NCBI RefSeq assembly: GCF_014655955.1
Contig: NZ_BNBO01000017.1
Location: 81,196-145,195, forward strand
DNA length: 64,000 nt
Direction: 5' to 3'
Source: Kitasatospora indigofera
GTDB taxonomy: Bacteria; Actinomycetota; Actinomycetes; Streptomycetales; Streptomycetaceae
The translations under genes were made by a program, and so were the position numbers. Below the pieces are notes generated by a model. The model made no database searches. It saw only the letters and a program-made list of their open reading frames with translations, and was not told the DNA's origin. Shown here in pieces: positions 32,804 through 40,850 of the stretch (position 1 is its first letter; each line of letters starts with the position of its first letter).

Positions 32804-34042
32804 TTATGTCGTGATTGGGGGTCCAAGGCGCCGGACCATGACCAGGGTCCGGTCGTCGGCGACGTCCCGGGCGACCGCGCGCAGCACCCGGCCGGCCGGG
32901 TGGCCCGCGGTGCCGCCGGACGCGTGGGGCACCCGCAGCACCGGCTCGGCGGCGGCCAGCAGCCGTCCGATCCCGGCCTCGATGTCCTGGCCGGGCACCT
33001 CCACCAGGCCGTCGCTGTAGAGCAGCAGCGAGTCGCCGAGCGCCAGCCGCCCGTGGGCCGCCGGGTACGGGCTGCCGGACAGCAGCCCGAGCGCCGGCCC
33101 GCCGTCCTCGCCGAGCAGCCAGCTGCCGCCGGCCTCCCGGCGGTAGTGCGCGGGCGGCGGGTGGCCCGCGTTGAACAGCCGGTACTCCCCGCTGGCCGGC
33201 CGCAGCGCGAGGTGCACGGCGGTCGCGAACTCGTCCTCCCGGCCCAGCCCCACCAGGTAGTCGTTGGCGGCGGGCAGGAAGGCCTCCGGCGGCACCGAGC
33301 CGAGCAGCATCGCGAACGCGCCGGACAGGTGCATCGAGCGGGCGGCCGCCCGGCTGCCCTTGCCGGAGACGTCCACCAGGAGGACCTCCAGCAGGTCCTG
33401 CTCGGGCCGGTCGGCGCAGAGCAGGAAGTCCCCGGAGAAGGCGTGGCCGCCGACGGGCGCCAGGGCCCGGTCGAAGTGCCAGTCCAGCAGCCGGTCCGGC
33501 AGCCGGCCGAGGGCGTGGGTGTGCTCGGACAGCTCCAGCAGCATCGAGTCGCCGCGCAGGCCGCGCAAACCGAGCCGGTTGCGGAAGCGCGCGGTCACCA
33601 TCCCGGCCAGCGCGGTCAGCGCGAGCACCACGGTGACCCCGGCCCGGACGCCGTGCGGCTCGTGCCAGCCGGCGCTGAGCGCGCTGCCGGCCAGCACCCC
33701 GGCCACCAGCACCAGCTGCCGGCGGGTGCTGAGCACCAGGCCGCCGCAGACCAGCGGGAGCACCAGGGCGGACGGGGGCCAGCTGCCCGGCAGGGCGACC
33801 GACAGCGCGGTGAAGAGCGCGGTGACGCCCAGCAGCAGGAGCAGGGCGCCGCGTTCCGCGGCCGGGTCGCCGTCCAGCAGCCGGCTGCCCCGGCGGCCGA
33901 GCGGTCCGCGGCGGGCGGCCCGCGCCCAGCGGCCCGGGCCGGTCCGGCGGTGCGCCGCCTCCTGGGCTGCGGGCACGGCAACCTCCCCCGGGTCCGGCGG
34001 CCGGCCGTCGACCACCTGTGTGATCAGCCAATCTAGTGCCAA
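32804..34042 (-). CDS. membrane SpoIIE-type PP2C phosphatase
   Basis: The protein has 412 residues. The start is uncertain: TTG 34042 gives MALDWLITQVV; a GTG at 34015 is also possible. A basic N-terminus is followed by four hydrophobic segments (about residues 65-150), then a SpoIIE phosphatase (about 185-400) with AFSGDFLLC, LVDVSGKGSRAA, YSDGLVEVPG and DDRTLVMV. The order is membrane sensor then cytoplasmic phosphatase. No dedicated anti-sigma/anti-anti-sigma pair lies beside it. Probable operon with the GAF/PAS phosphatase downstream. Confidence 0.82.
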   Translation of the reverse strand: MALDWLITQVVDGRPPDPGEVAVPAAQEAAHRRTGPGRWARAARRGPLGRRGSRLLDGDPAAERGALLLLLGVTALFTALSVALPGSWPPSALVLPLVCGGLVLSTRRQLVLVAGVLAGSALSAGWHEPHGVRAGVTVVLALTALAGMVTARFRNRLGLRGLRGDSMLLELSEHTHALGRLPDRLLDWHFDRALAPVGGHAFSGDFLLCADRPEQDLLEVLLVDVSGKGSRAAARSMHLSGAFAMLLGSVPPEAFLPAANDYLVGLGREDEFATAVHLALRPASGEYRLFNAGHPPPAHYRREAGGSWLLGEDGGPALGLLSGSPYPAAHGRLALGDSLLLYSDGLVEVPGQDIEAGIGRLLAAAEPVLRVPHASGGTAGHPAGRVLRAVARDVADDRTLVMVRRLGPPITT

Positions 34043-34196
34043 ACGCCCGTTTGCTCCCGTTCTGGGGTGCGTGCTGGCGTGGCCGGCCCCGACGGCGGGG
34101 GTGGCGCCGCCGGCACGGGGGGTGGGGGCGCGGGCCCCGCCGGTACGGGCCTCGGCGGCGCGGGCGGTGGCCGGACCGGGGCCACCGCGCGGCCGG

Positions 34197-34766
34197 TCAG
34201 GCCGTCGGCCAGGACCGCAGTCCGGCGGTGAGGACCCCGATCAGCCGGTCCTGGGTGACGGCCAGGTCCTCGGAGCGCCGGAACGAGCCGGCGATGGACA
34301 GCGAGGCGAAGCCGTGCGCGACCGAGCGCACGCTGCGGGCCGCGTGGATCACCTCCGGGCCCTGCAGCCCGTAGTCGTGCAGCACGGCGACCAGCACCTC
34401 GACCAGCTCGGCGGCGGCCCTGGTCAGCTCGTCGTCGGGCTGCGGGGCCTGCGGCAGGGCGTTGTACCGGTGGGGGTGCTCCACGGCGTACGCGTGGTAG
34501 CCGCGCAGCACCGCCTCCACCGCGCCGTCCCCGCTGCGGCCGACCGCGGACTTGGCCAGCCGGGTGGCCAGCTCCTCGGTCACCCGGACGGCGACCAGCC
34601 GGCGCAGCTCGGCCAGGCCGCCGGGGACGTGCTTGTACAGGGACGGGGTGGCGACCCCGGCCCGGGCGGCGACGGCCGCCAGGGTGAGGGCGTCCGGGCC
34701 CTGGTCGTCGATCAGGCCGAGGGCGTAGGAGACGACGGCGTCCGGGGTCAGTCCGGCGCGTGGCAT
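34197..34766 (-). CDS. TetR-family regulator with WHG-type C-terminal domain
   Basis: The protein has 189 residues. HTH LTLAAVAARAGVATPSLYKHV lies at residues about 25-55, then a helical domain with GYHAYAVEHPHRYN, the pattern of TetR proteins with a WHG domain. It lies directly downstream of the alpha/beta hydrolase gene (89 bp). The only strong palindrome nearby is in the hydrolase promoter at 35766-35788, so the pair is probably one autoregulated operon. Confidence 0.86.
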   Translation of the reverse strand: MPRAGLTPDAVVSYALGLIDDQGPDALTLAAVAARAGVATPSLYKHVPGGLAELRRLVAVRVTEELATRLAKSAVGRSGDGAVEAVLRGYHAYAVEHPHRYNALPQAPQPDDELTRAAAELVEVLVAVLHDYGLQGPEVIHAARSVRSVAHGFASLSIAGSFRRSEDLAVTQDRLIGVLTAGLRSWPTA

Positions 34767-34855
34767 GGGGGCCTCCTGGGGGATGGTGCGGCACCGGGGG
34801 TGCGGTGCGGTGGGGGGGAAGGCGGCCCGCGCGCGGTGGCCGGGCGCGGGGCGGC

Positions 34856-35710
34856 TCAGCCCTGGGAGTCGGCGGTGCTGGGCGTGGACTCGGTGAGCGA
34901 GGCCAGGAAGGGCACCAGCGCGTCGGCGGTGGCCTGCGGGAACTCCGCCATCGGGTAGTGGCCGGCGCCCTCGATCATCACCTTGCGGGCGTTCAGCGCG
35001 GCGGCCTGGCGGTCGGCGACCACCTCGGGCTTGGGGAAGTCGGGGTCCTTGCTGCCCATCACGACCAGCGCGGGGCAGCTCACCGCGGCCGACCAGCCGA
35101 CCGGCGCGGAGTCGCCGCGGACGTAGCCGCGGGTGGCGGTCTTTCGCCCGGGGGTGCGCAGCGAGGCGACCAGCTCGGCGCGGTACTCGGTGAAGTCGGC
35201 GGGCTTGGCGGTGGGGAAGGCCAGCTTCTGGTACATCCCCCAGAAGGCGGGGAACTGGATCACGGCCGTGCCGAGCACCTTCACCAGGCCGCGCTGGAAG
35301 GCGGTCTGCGGCAGGTTCTCGACGAAGGCGTCCAGCAGGGCGATCCCGGCCACCCGGCCGGGGGCGTCCCCGGCGACCTTGACCACGCTGGCGCCGGTGT
35401 AGGAGCTGCCGACCAGCACGGCCCGCTCGATGCCGAGGTGGTCCAGCAGGGCCAGGGCGTCGTCGGCGATGGCGGCGGGGGAGTAGTCGTCCCAGGCGAT
35501 CGAGGACTCGCCGAAGCCGCGGATGTCCATGGTGATCACCCGGTGGCCGGCCGCGGTCAGCAGCGGGTGCAGGTGGCGGTAGGCGGAGCGGGAGTCGAGC
35601 ATGCCGGGGATCAGGAGGACCGGTGCGCCGCTGCCGTGCTCGGTGTCGTCGAAGGCGATCCGCCCGCCGGGGACGTCGAGGTAACGGGTCGCGAGAGGAG
35701 TGGTGGACAT
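34856..35710 (-). CDS. alpha/beta hydrolase
   Basis: The protein has 284 residues. Oxyanion-loop region LLIPGMLDSRS, nucleophile elbow GSSYTG (Ser about 103), acid in MGSKDPDFP, catalytic His in GAGHYPMAEFP: a complete triad. It is cytoplasmic, with no signal peptide. Substrate unknown. First gene of a probable operon with the TetR regulator; an 11-1-11 palindrome lies 56 bases upstream of the start. Confidence 0.87.
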   Translation of the reverse strand: MSTTPLATRYLDVPGGRIAFDDTEHGSGAPVLLIPGMLDSRSAYRHLHPLLTAAGHRVITMDIRGFGESSIAWDDYSPAAIADDALALLDHLGIERAVLVGSSYTGASVVKVAGDAPGRVAGIALLDAFVENLPQTAFQRGLVKVLGTAVIQFPAFWGMYQKLAFPTAKPADFTEYRAELVASLRTPGRKTATRGYVRGDSAPVGWSAAVSCPALVVMGSKDPDFPKPEVVADRQAAALNARKVMIEGAGHYPMAEFPQATADALVPFLASLTESTPSTADSQG

Positions 35711-35765
35711 CGCTGGCCTCCTTGGCCTGTGGGCCGTGCCGTCGGCGAGCTGCCGATAGCCATAA

Positions 35766-35788
35766 AGCTAAGGCTAATAGCCTTAGCT
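35766..35788. promoter_or_regulatory. perfect 11-1-11 palindrome, likely TetR operator
   Basis: AGCTAAGGCTA, one A, then TAGCCTTAGCT. It is strikingly AT-rich in its surroundings and upstream of the hydrolase-TetR operon. Length and symmetry suit a TetR dimer. Confidence 0.8.
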
Positions 35789-35904
35789 GTCAAGGAGTGG
35801 CCTCCGGCGTCCGCCCCGGCCGGCCCCGGAGCCGGCCGCGGGGCCCTCGCCTGCCCCGGCCCGTCGCCGGGCCGCGGTGCCCGCCGCCGCGGTCGGGCGG
35901 GGCG

Positions 35905-36195
35905 TCAGATGCCCTCCACCTTGAAGGGGTCGTGCTCGGCGAGCAGCTTCTCCAGCCGGGCCTGGTCGACCCGGGTGACGATCTCGGTGCTCTCCTGGCG
36001 GTCCCGGATCACCTTGGCCAGGGTGAACGAGGAGGTCACCGTGTACAGCAGGCCGATGCCCAGGAAGGCCCTGGTCCATGCGCCTACCGGCAGGTAGGCG
36101 ATGCCGACGGCCAGGGCGCCGCCGGAGATCGCGAAGGACAGCACGGCCTGGACGTAGTACGCCGCCGTGGTACGTGACTGCATCGAGGTGCTCAT
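35905..36195 (-). CDS. YiaA/YiaB-family inner membrane protein
   Basis: The protein has 96 residues from ATG 36195 (an in-frame GTG at 36228 and an ATG at 36219 lie upstream). Two transmembrane helices: YYVQAVLSFAISGGALAVGIAYLPV and AFLGIGLLYTVTSSFTLAKVI, followed by IRDRQ and a charged C-terminus. This is the YiaAB two-helix pattern; function unknown. Divergent from the riboswitch-controlled M23 gene. Confidence 0.75.
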   Translation of the reverse strand: MSTSMQSRTTAAYYVQAVLSFAISGGALAVGIAYLPVGAWTRAFLGIGLLYTVTSSFTLAKVIRDRQESTEIVTRVDQARLEKLLAEHDPFKVEGI

Positions 36196-36337
36196 GCGGC
36201 CAGGATGGCCAAGCGTCATGTCGCGCACATGAGTACGGGTACTCAGATTCAGGTGCGGTTTGTTGACGCCTGTTCACGATCTGTAGTGCCGCCGGATGGT
36301 AACCATGCCAAATCGCCCATTCCGCCCCATGAAAATG

Positions 36338-36366
36338 TTGACTCTCCCGCCTGGACGGCTTGGAAT
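36338..36366 (+). promoter_or_regulatory. promoter of the riboswitch-M23 transcript
   Basis: TTGACT, 17 bases, TGGAAT: a good -35 and a moderate -10 in an AT-rich stretch. It would give a leader of about 230 nt that contains the riboswitch. Confidence 0.5.
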
Positions 36367-36429
36367 CAGGGGCTCCTAGGATTAACGTTTGATAACGCAG
36401 CGCGGTCGGCAACGCCGTGACCACGGCAC

Positions 36430-36590
36430 CGTGCGCTCGCCTAATCCCGCACGGCCCGTCCTCCGGGGCAGGTCAGGGAGCCGGGGAACCACCGTTCCTT
36501 GGGGTGAATCGGCCAGGCCCAGGCCCGGCCGTAGGAGACCTTCCTGCTCCGAACCCGTCAGCTAACCCGGTAGGCGCGAAGGAAGGAAAG
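36430..36590 (+). ncRNA. c-di-AMP riboswitch (ydaO-yuaA class)
   Basis: Hallmarks in order: GGGGAACCA at 36491, GGGGTGAATC at 36510, GGAGACCTTCCTGCTCC at 36536, GAACCCGTCAGCTAACCC followed by GGTAGGCG (36557-36582), then the gene's AAGGAG. In actinobacteria this class sits before cell-wall hydrolases and switches expression off when c-di-AMP is high. Ends are approximate. Confidence 0.9.
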
Positions 36591-36602
36591 GAGCGCGCCT
36601 CC

Positions 36603-37460
36603 GTGGCGTCGTCGTACTCTCCGGCACACCTGCCCGGTTCCACCGGCACCCAGCTTCTCGACCACCCCTGGCCGCCCGCCCACGGCGGCTCGTACGGGGA
36701 GGCCCCGGACGAGTCCGCTCCCCCGCAGCCGGCCGACAGCAACCGGCACCGGATGCCCCGTCAGACCCGCGGGACCGGCCCCCTGCTCGGCGTCACCGCG
36801 GTGGCCGCCACCCTCGGCGCCACCGGCTTCGCCTCCGCGACCCCCGCCGCCGCGCCCGCCGTGGTCTCGCCGGACGAGACCACCGTGCTCTCCGCCGACC
36901 CCGGCCTGGCCCTCGCCGCCCGCATCCAGCAGCAGGCCGACAGCCAGCGCACCGCCGCCGAGGAGGGTGCCCGGCTGCAGGCCGCCAAGGAGGCCGAGGT
37001 CAAGCGCGCCGCCCAGCAGGAGGAGGCCCGGAAGGCCGCCGAGGCGGCCGAGAAGGCCAAGCTCGCCGCGATCCAGCTGCCGGTCCGCGACTACTTCCTC
37101 TCCGCCCACTACGGGCAGAGCGCCTCGTACTGGTCGCACCTGCACACCGGCCTCGACTTCGCGGCCTCCACCGGCACCCCGGTCTACTCGGTCGGCTCCG
37201 GCACCATCACCTCGGCCGGCTGGTCCGGCTCGTACGGCTACCGGATCATCCAGACCCTGCCCGACGGCACCGAGATCTGGTACTGCCACCTCTCCTCGAT
37301 CATCAAGGCCTCCGGCAAGGTCGTGCCCGGCCAGCAGATCGGCAAGGTCGGCGCCACCGGCAACGTGACCGGCCCGCACCTGCACCTGGAGGTCCGCCCG
37401 GACGGCGGCGCCCCGGTCGACCCGGAGAGCTGGCTGGAGCAGCGCGGCCTCACCCCCTGA
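36603..37460 (+). CDS. M23 peptidase, riboswitch-controlled cell-wall hydrolase
   Basis: The protein has 285 residues. GTG 36603 follows AAGGAG; the longer open frame runs through the riboswitch and is rejected. A polar N-terminus of about 55 residues is followed by a hydrophobic export segment (about 58-85), an Ala/Glu/Lys coiled coil (about 105-155), and an M23 LytM domain with the zinc ligands H-x3-D (HTGLD) and HLHLEV, plus HLSSI. All active-site residues are present, so it should be an active peptidoglycan endopeptidase. The leader suggests coupling of wall remodelling to c-di-AMP and osmotic state. Confidence 0.9.
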   Translation: MASSYSPAHLPGSTGTQLLDHPWPPAHGGSYGEAPDESAPPQPADSNRHRMPRQTRGTGPLLGVTAVAATLGATGFASATPAAAPAVVSPDETTVLSADPGLALAARIQQQADSQRTAAEEGARLQAAKEAEVKRAAQQEEARKAAEAAEKAKLAAIQLPVRDYFLSAHYGQSASYWSHLHTGLDFAASTGTPVYSVGSGTITSAGWSGSYGYRIIQTLPDGTEIWYCHLSSIIKASGKVVPGQQIGKVGATGNVTGPHLHLEVRPDGGAPVDPESWLEQRGLTP

Positions 37461-37469
37461 CGGACCGTC

Positions 37470-37495
37470 CCGGTCCCGGCCGCCGCCGGGACCGG
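37470..37495. terminator. bidirectional terminator
   Basis: A perfect 11-bp stem with 4-nt loop (37470-37480/37485-37495) lies between the convergent M23 and hypothetical genes. Confidence 0.75.
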
Positions 37496-37516
37496 CGGGC
37501 GGCGGCCCGCGGGCGG

Positions 37517-38539
37517 TCAGTCCCGCGGGCGGTCCGCCCCCGGCGCCCCGGCCGGCTCCTCGGGGGAGTCCCCGGCCGGCGCGTCCTGCGCGGCCCACTC
37601 CTCCTCGCCGGTCCACTCCTGGCCGTCCTGGCCGCCCGCGTCCTCGCCCTCGCCCTCGTCCCAGGGGTGCTGCGGGAGCTGCGCCAGGTAGGCCTCGATC
37701 TCCTCCGGGCCCGGCTCCGGCGCCAGGTCGGGGTACTCCTCCACCAGCAGCAGCGGCAGACCCGGCACCGTCCACTCGCCGAACAGCCGCATCGCCTCCA
37801 CGGCCGCGGCCGCCTCGAAGGACTCGAAGTCCCCGGCGAGCTCCTGCGGCATCGGGCGGCCCAGCGCGTTCAGCTCGGCCAGGTTCCGGTAGCTGCGCTC
37901 CATCAGCCCGTTCTCCAGCAGCATCCGGGCGCCGTCGGTGGCCATCCCGACCGACATCAGCCGGGTGGGGCCCCAGCCGCCGTCGCCGTCCACCCGGTCC
38001 AGCACGCCGGCGTCCTCCAGCGCCGCGTAGGCCGCGAGCCGCTCCTCCGGTGCCAGGTCGCGGAACGCGTCCAGCCAGGCCCGGACCGCCGCCGGGTCGT
38101 CCAACGCCACGCCGTCCGCGCGCAGCAGCAGGGTGTACAGCCGGGGCCAGGTCACCAGGTCCGCGCGGCGCAGCAGGCCGGCCGCCACCTCGCCCTGCCA
38201 CTCGGCCTCGGCCAGCAGCCGCTCCTGGCGCTTGGCGTTCAGCCGCTTCGCCGCCCGCTGGTGGTCGGTCAGCAGCCGCACCGCCGCGCCGTACGCCAGC
38301 GGGTCCTCGCCGGGCGCCGGCTGCACGTACAGGTACAGCCGTTCGTACAGCAGGTGCTCGACGGCCGCCGAGGTCAGCTCGGGCCAGCCGTCGCGGATCC
38401 GGCCGCCGCCGAGTTCGAGCAGCGTCAGCACCGCCCGCAGCGGGCCCTCGGCCACCGGCTCGCGGTCCTGGGCCCGCGCCCAGGCGGTCAGCTCGGCGGT
38501 CCGGGTACGAGGGGCGAGCCGCAGGTCATCGTCGTTCAT
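37517..38539 (-). CDS. conserved hypothetical protein (soluble, helical)
   Basis: The protein has 340 residues from ATG 38539 (MNDDDLRLAPRTRT). It is soluble and helical throughout, with short LLELGGG and TRLMSVGMATDGARM segments, and an acidic Gly/Glu/Asp-rich tail from about residue 285. It has no catalytic motif or membrane segment that I can see. I do not recognise the family, although it reads as a conserved streptomycete protein. Divergent from the GNAT gene by 34 bp. Confidence 0.75.
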   Translation of the reverse strand: MNDDDLRLAPRTRTAELTAWARAQDREPVAEGPLRAVLTLLELGGGRIRDGWPELTSAAVEHLLYERLYLYVQPAPGEDPLAYGAAVRLLTDHQRAAKRLNAKRQERLLAEAEWQGEVAAGLLRRADLVTWPRLYTLLLRADGVALDDPAAVRAWLDAFRDLAPEERLAAYAALEDAGVLDRVDGDGGWGPTRLMSVGMATDGARMLLENGLMERSYRNLAELNALGRPMPQELAGDFESFEAAAAVEAMRLFGEWTVPGLPLLLVEEYPDLAPEPGPEEIEAYLAQLPQHPWDEGEGEDAGGQDGQEWTGEEEWAAQDAPAGDSPEEPAGAPGADRPRD

Positions 38540-38546
38540 GTGACGT

Positions 38547-38565
38547 ACGGTAGCCGCTGTACCGT
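38547..38565. promoter_or_regulatory. dyad in a 34-bp divergent promoter
   Basis: ACGGTA-gccgctg-TACCGT lies centrally in the short gap between two divergent start codons. It may be an operator or two overlapping -10 elements. Confidence 0.4.
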
Positions 38566-38573
38566 TGGCGGAC

Positions 38574-39137
38574 ATGGTCCCCGTACTGCTCACCGGCCCG
38601 CGTCTGGTCATCCGCGAGTTCCACCACACCCCCGGCGACGTCGACGCGCTGCACGCCGTCTTCGGCGATCCCGAGACGGCCCGATACCTCCCCTTCGAAC
38701 CACGCGACCGGGAGACCTGCGCCGACCAGATCGAGCTCTACCTCGAAGAGGCCCAGAAGGATCCGCGCAGCACCTACCGGCTGGCCGTGACCCGGCTGGA
38801 GGACGGCGAGGACGCCGTGCCGATCGGCAACGCCGTGCTCGGGGTGGAGCCCCAGCGGGCCGGCTTCGTCGGCTACGCGCTGCGCCGGGACACCTGGGGA
38901 CTGGGCTACGCCAGCGAGATCACCCGGCTGCTCTGCGGCCTCGGCTTCGCCACCCTCGGGCTGCACCGGCTCTACGCCCGGGTCGATCCCGCCAACACCG
39001 CCTCCTCCCGGGTGCTGACCAAGGCCGGGTTCCAGCTGGAGGGCCGGATCCGGCACGACCTCTACCTGCGCGGGACGTGGCACGACGCCCTGCAGTACTC
39101 GCTGCTGGAGGACGAGTGGGCGGCCCAGGGCGGCTGA
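38574..39137 (+). CDS. GNAT acetyltransferase, RimJ/RimL type
   Basis: The protein has 187 residues. RimJ/RimL layout: LTGPRLVIREF at the start, GNAVLGVEPQRAGFVGYALRRDTWGLGYASE (acetyl-CoA loop region), and NTASSRVLTKAGFQLEG at the end. It probably N-acetylates a protein, amino-acid or antibiotic substrate. Start at ATG 38574; a TTG at 38565 is unlikely. Monocistronic. Confidence 0.87.
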   Translation: MVPVLLTGPRLVIREFHHTPGDVDALHAVFGDPETARYLPFEPRDRETCADQIELYLEEAQKDPRSTYRLAVTRLEDGEDAVPIGNAVLGVEPQRAGFVGYALRRDTWGLGYASEITRLLCGLGFATLGLHRLYARVDPANTASSRVLTKAGFQLEGRIRHDLYLRGTWHDALQYSLLEDEWAAQGG

Positions 39138-39257
39138 CAGGGGGTTAACCCCACCCCGGACCGGCCGGTGGGCCGGATACCGCCGCCGGGCCGTCCGCGG
39201 GACCGTTGAGGTGTCAGCAGGAAGCGCACCAGGACACCACGAGGGACCGAGGCGGCC

Positions 39258-39980
39258 ATGATCAGCAGCAGCGCACAGGGCGGCGAGTACGACGGTTACC
39301 AGGCCCACCGCCCGGCCCGGGGCGGCGGGGCCCGGCCGGCCCCCGGGTTCTGGCGGGCGCCGTTCAGCCGTTCCTACCTCGGCGAGGTCGGGTTCACCCT
39401 CGGCGGGCTGCCGATCGCCGTCGCCGGGTTCGTCGTCGCCGTCACGCTGTTCTCGCTCGGCCTCGGCACCCTGGTCACCGTGATCGGGCTGCCGGTGCTG
39501 GTGGCGCTGCTCGGCTCGGCCCGGGGCTTCGGCGCCCTGGAGCGCGCCCGGGCCCGGGGCCTGCTCGCCCTGGACGTCGCCGACCCCGCTCCGGTCCGGC
39601 CCGCCCGGCCGGGTTTCTGGGCCGGCGTCACCGGCCGCCTCGGCGACGCGGCCGGCTGGAAGGCCGTGCTGTACCTGGTCCTGATGTTCCCCTGGGCGAT
39701 CGTCAGCTTCACGCTGTCGCTGACCTTCCTGGTCACCGGGTGGGTGGTCGCCGCCTACCCGCTCTACCACTGGGTCTTCGCCCGCTGGACGCCGTGGCCC
39801 GGCTACCAGCTCTTCGACTTCACCAAGGACGGCCGGCACCACCAGTACTTCGTCGAGTCGCCCGCGCAGATCGCCGGGATGTCCCTGATCGGCTTCGTGC
39901 TGGTCTTCCTCACCCCGCTGCTGGTCCGCGCCACGACCAACGTCAACCGGCTGGCGATCCGCGGCCTGCTGGGGGGCTGA
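39258..39980 (+). CDS. stand-alone putative sensor-domain membrane protein
   Basis: The protein has 240 residues with four transmembrane segments (two at about 50-95, one at about 140-170, one at about 208-232). It matches the sensor domain that normally forms the N-terminus of actinobacterial histidine kinases (FWRAPFSRSYLGEVGF, then LGLGTLVTVIGLPVL and the late SPAQIAGMSLIGF). There is no kinase domain and no kinase gene nearby. It may sense or scaffold with a distant kinase. Confidence 0.75.
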   Translation: MISSSAQGGEYDGYQAHRPARGGGARPAPGFWRAPFSRSYLGEVGFTLGGLPIAVAGFVVAVTLFSLGLGTLVTVIGLPVLVALLGSARGFGALERARARGLLALDVADPAPVRPARPGFWAGVTGRLGDAAGWKAVLYLVLMFPWAIVSFTLSLTFLVTGWVVAAYPLYHWVFARWTPWPGYQLFDFTKDGRHHQYFVESPAQIAGMSLIGFVLVFLTPLLVRATTNVNRLAIRGLLGG

Positions 39981-40089
39981 GCCGGGCGTCCGGGGCGGCG
40001 GTCCCCCGTCCGGGACGGCCCGCCGGGCGGACCACGCCGTCGGACCGCCCCGGATGCGGGTCGTCCCGGTGCGTGGTCCGATGATCGTC

Positions 40090-40839
40090 ATGGCCGCACC
40101 AGCCGCCCCCGGGATCCTGCTCACCTCGCGTCCCCTGGACGAGTACTGCGGGCTCTTCGGCCTCACCCGGGCCGCCCTCGCCGCCGTCCGCGGTCCCGTC
40201 CTGGACTGCCCCGGCGGGGCCGCCGGGCTCACGGCCGAGGCCCGCGCCCTCGGCTGCCACGTGATCGCGGCCGACCCCGCGTACGCCGCGCCGCTGCCCG
40301 CCGTCACCGCCCGCGCGCTGGCCGGCCGGGACGCCATGGCGGGCGCCATGGCGGGCGCCATGCGGGCCGCCCCGCACCTCTACCCGGCCCCCCGCGACCT
40401 CCCGCCCGACCGCTACCTGCGCAGCTGGGACCGGGCCCGCCGGCTGTTCGCCGCCGACAGCGCCGCCCACCCCGAGGACTACGTCGCCGCCGCGCTGCCC
40501 AGCCTCCCGTTCGCCGACCACACCTTCGCCCTCACCCTCAGCGGCTACCTGCTGCTCGCCTACCCCGGCCAGTTCGGCCCCCGCCACCAGCTGGCCGGGC
40601 TGCTGGAACTCGCCCGGGTCACCGCCCCCGGCGGCGAGGCCCGGATCTACCCCCTGCACGACGGCGACGGCCGGCGCTGCCCGCACCTGGGCGACCTGCG
40701 CCGGGAGCTCGGCCGGCACCGGGTCAGCAGCGAGATCCGTGCCTTCCCCCGCCCCGGCGACGGCCGCACCCGCCGGATCCTGGTGCTGACCCACGCCCGC
40801 TCCCGGATCCACCGGCCCGCCGGGGTGCCCAGCCGTTAG
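40090..40839 (+). CDS. SAM-dependent methyltransferase-like protein
   Basis: The protein has 249 residues from ATG 40090 (ATG 40081 or 40054 also possible; none has a clear ribosome site). Motif I region VLDCPGGAAGLTAEARALGCHVIAADPAY is a Rossmann nucleotide loop. A later LTLSGYLLLAYPGQFG and LLELARVTAPGGEARIYPL match the post-motif III of class I methyltransferases. The run MAGAMAGAM comes from a 12-bp DNA repeat at 40337-40360. Substrate unknown. Only 11 bp separate it from the next gene. Confidence 0.7.
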   Translation: MAAPAAPGILLTSRPLDEYCGLFGLTRAALAAVRGPVLDCPGGAAGLTAEARALGCHVIAADPAYAAPLPAVTARALAGRDAMAGAMAGAMRAAPHLYPAPRDLPPDRYLRSWDRARRLFAADSAAHPEDYVAAALPSLPFADHTFALTLSGYLLLAYPGQFGPRHQLAGLLELARVTAPGGEARIYPLHDGDGRRCPHLGDLRRELGRHRVSSEIRAFPRPGDGRTRRILVLTHARSRIHRPAGVPSR

Positions 40840-40850
40840 CGTGTCTGCCC

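Noticed and set aside
36417..36602. N-terminal 62 codons of a longer M23 reading frame
   Set aside because: This stretch is the c-di-AMP riboswitch. GTG 36603 has its own AAGGAG.
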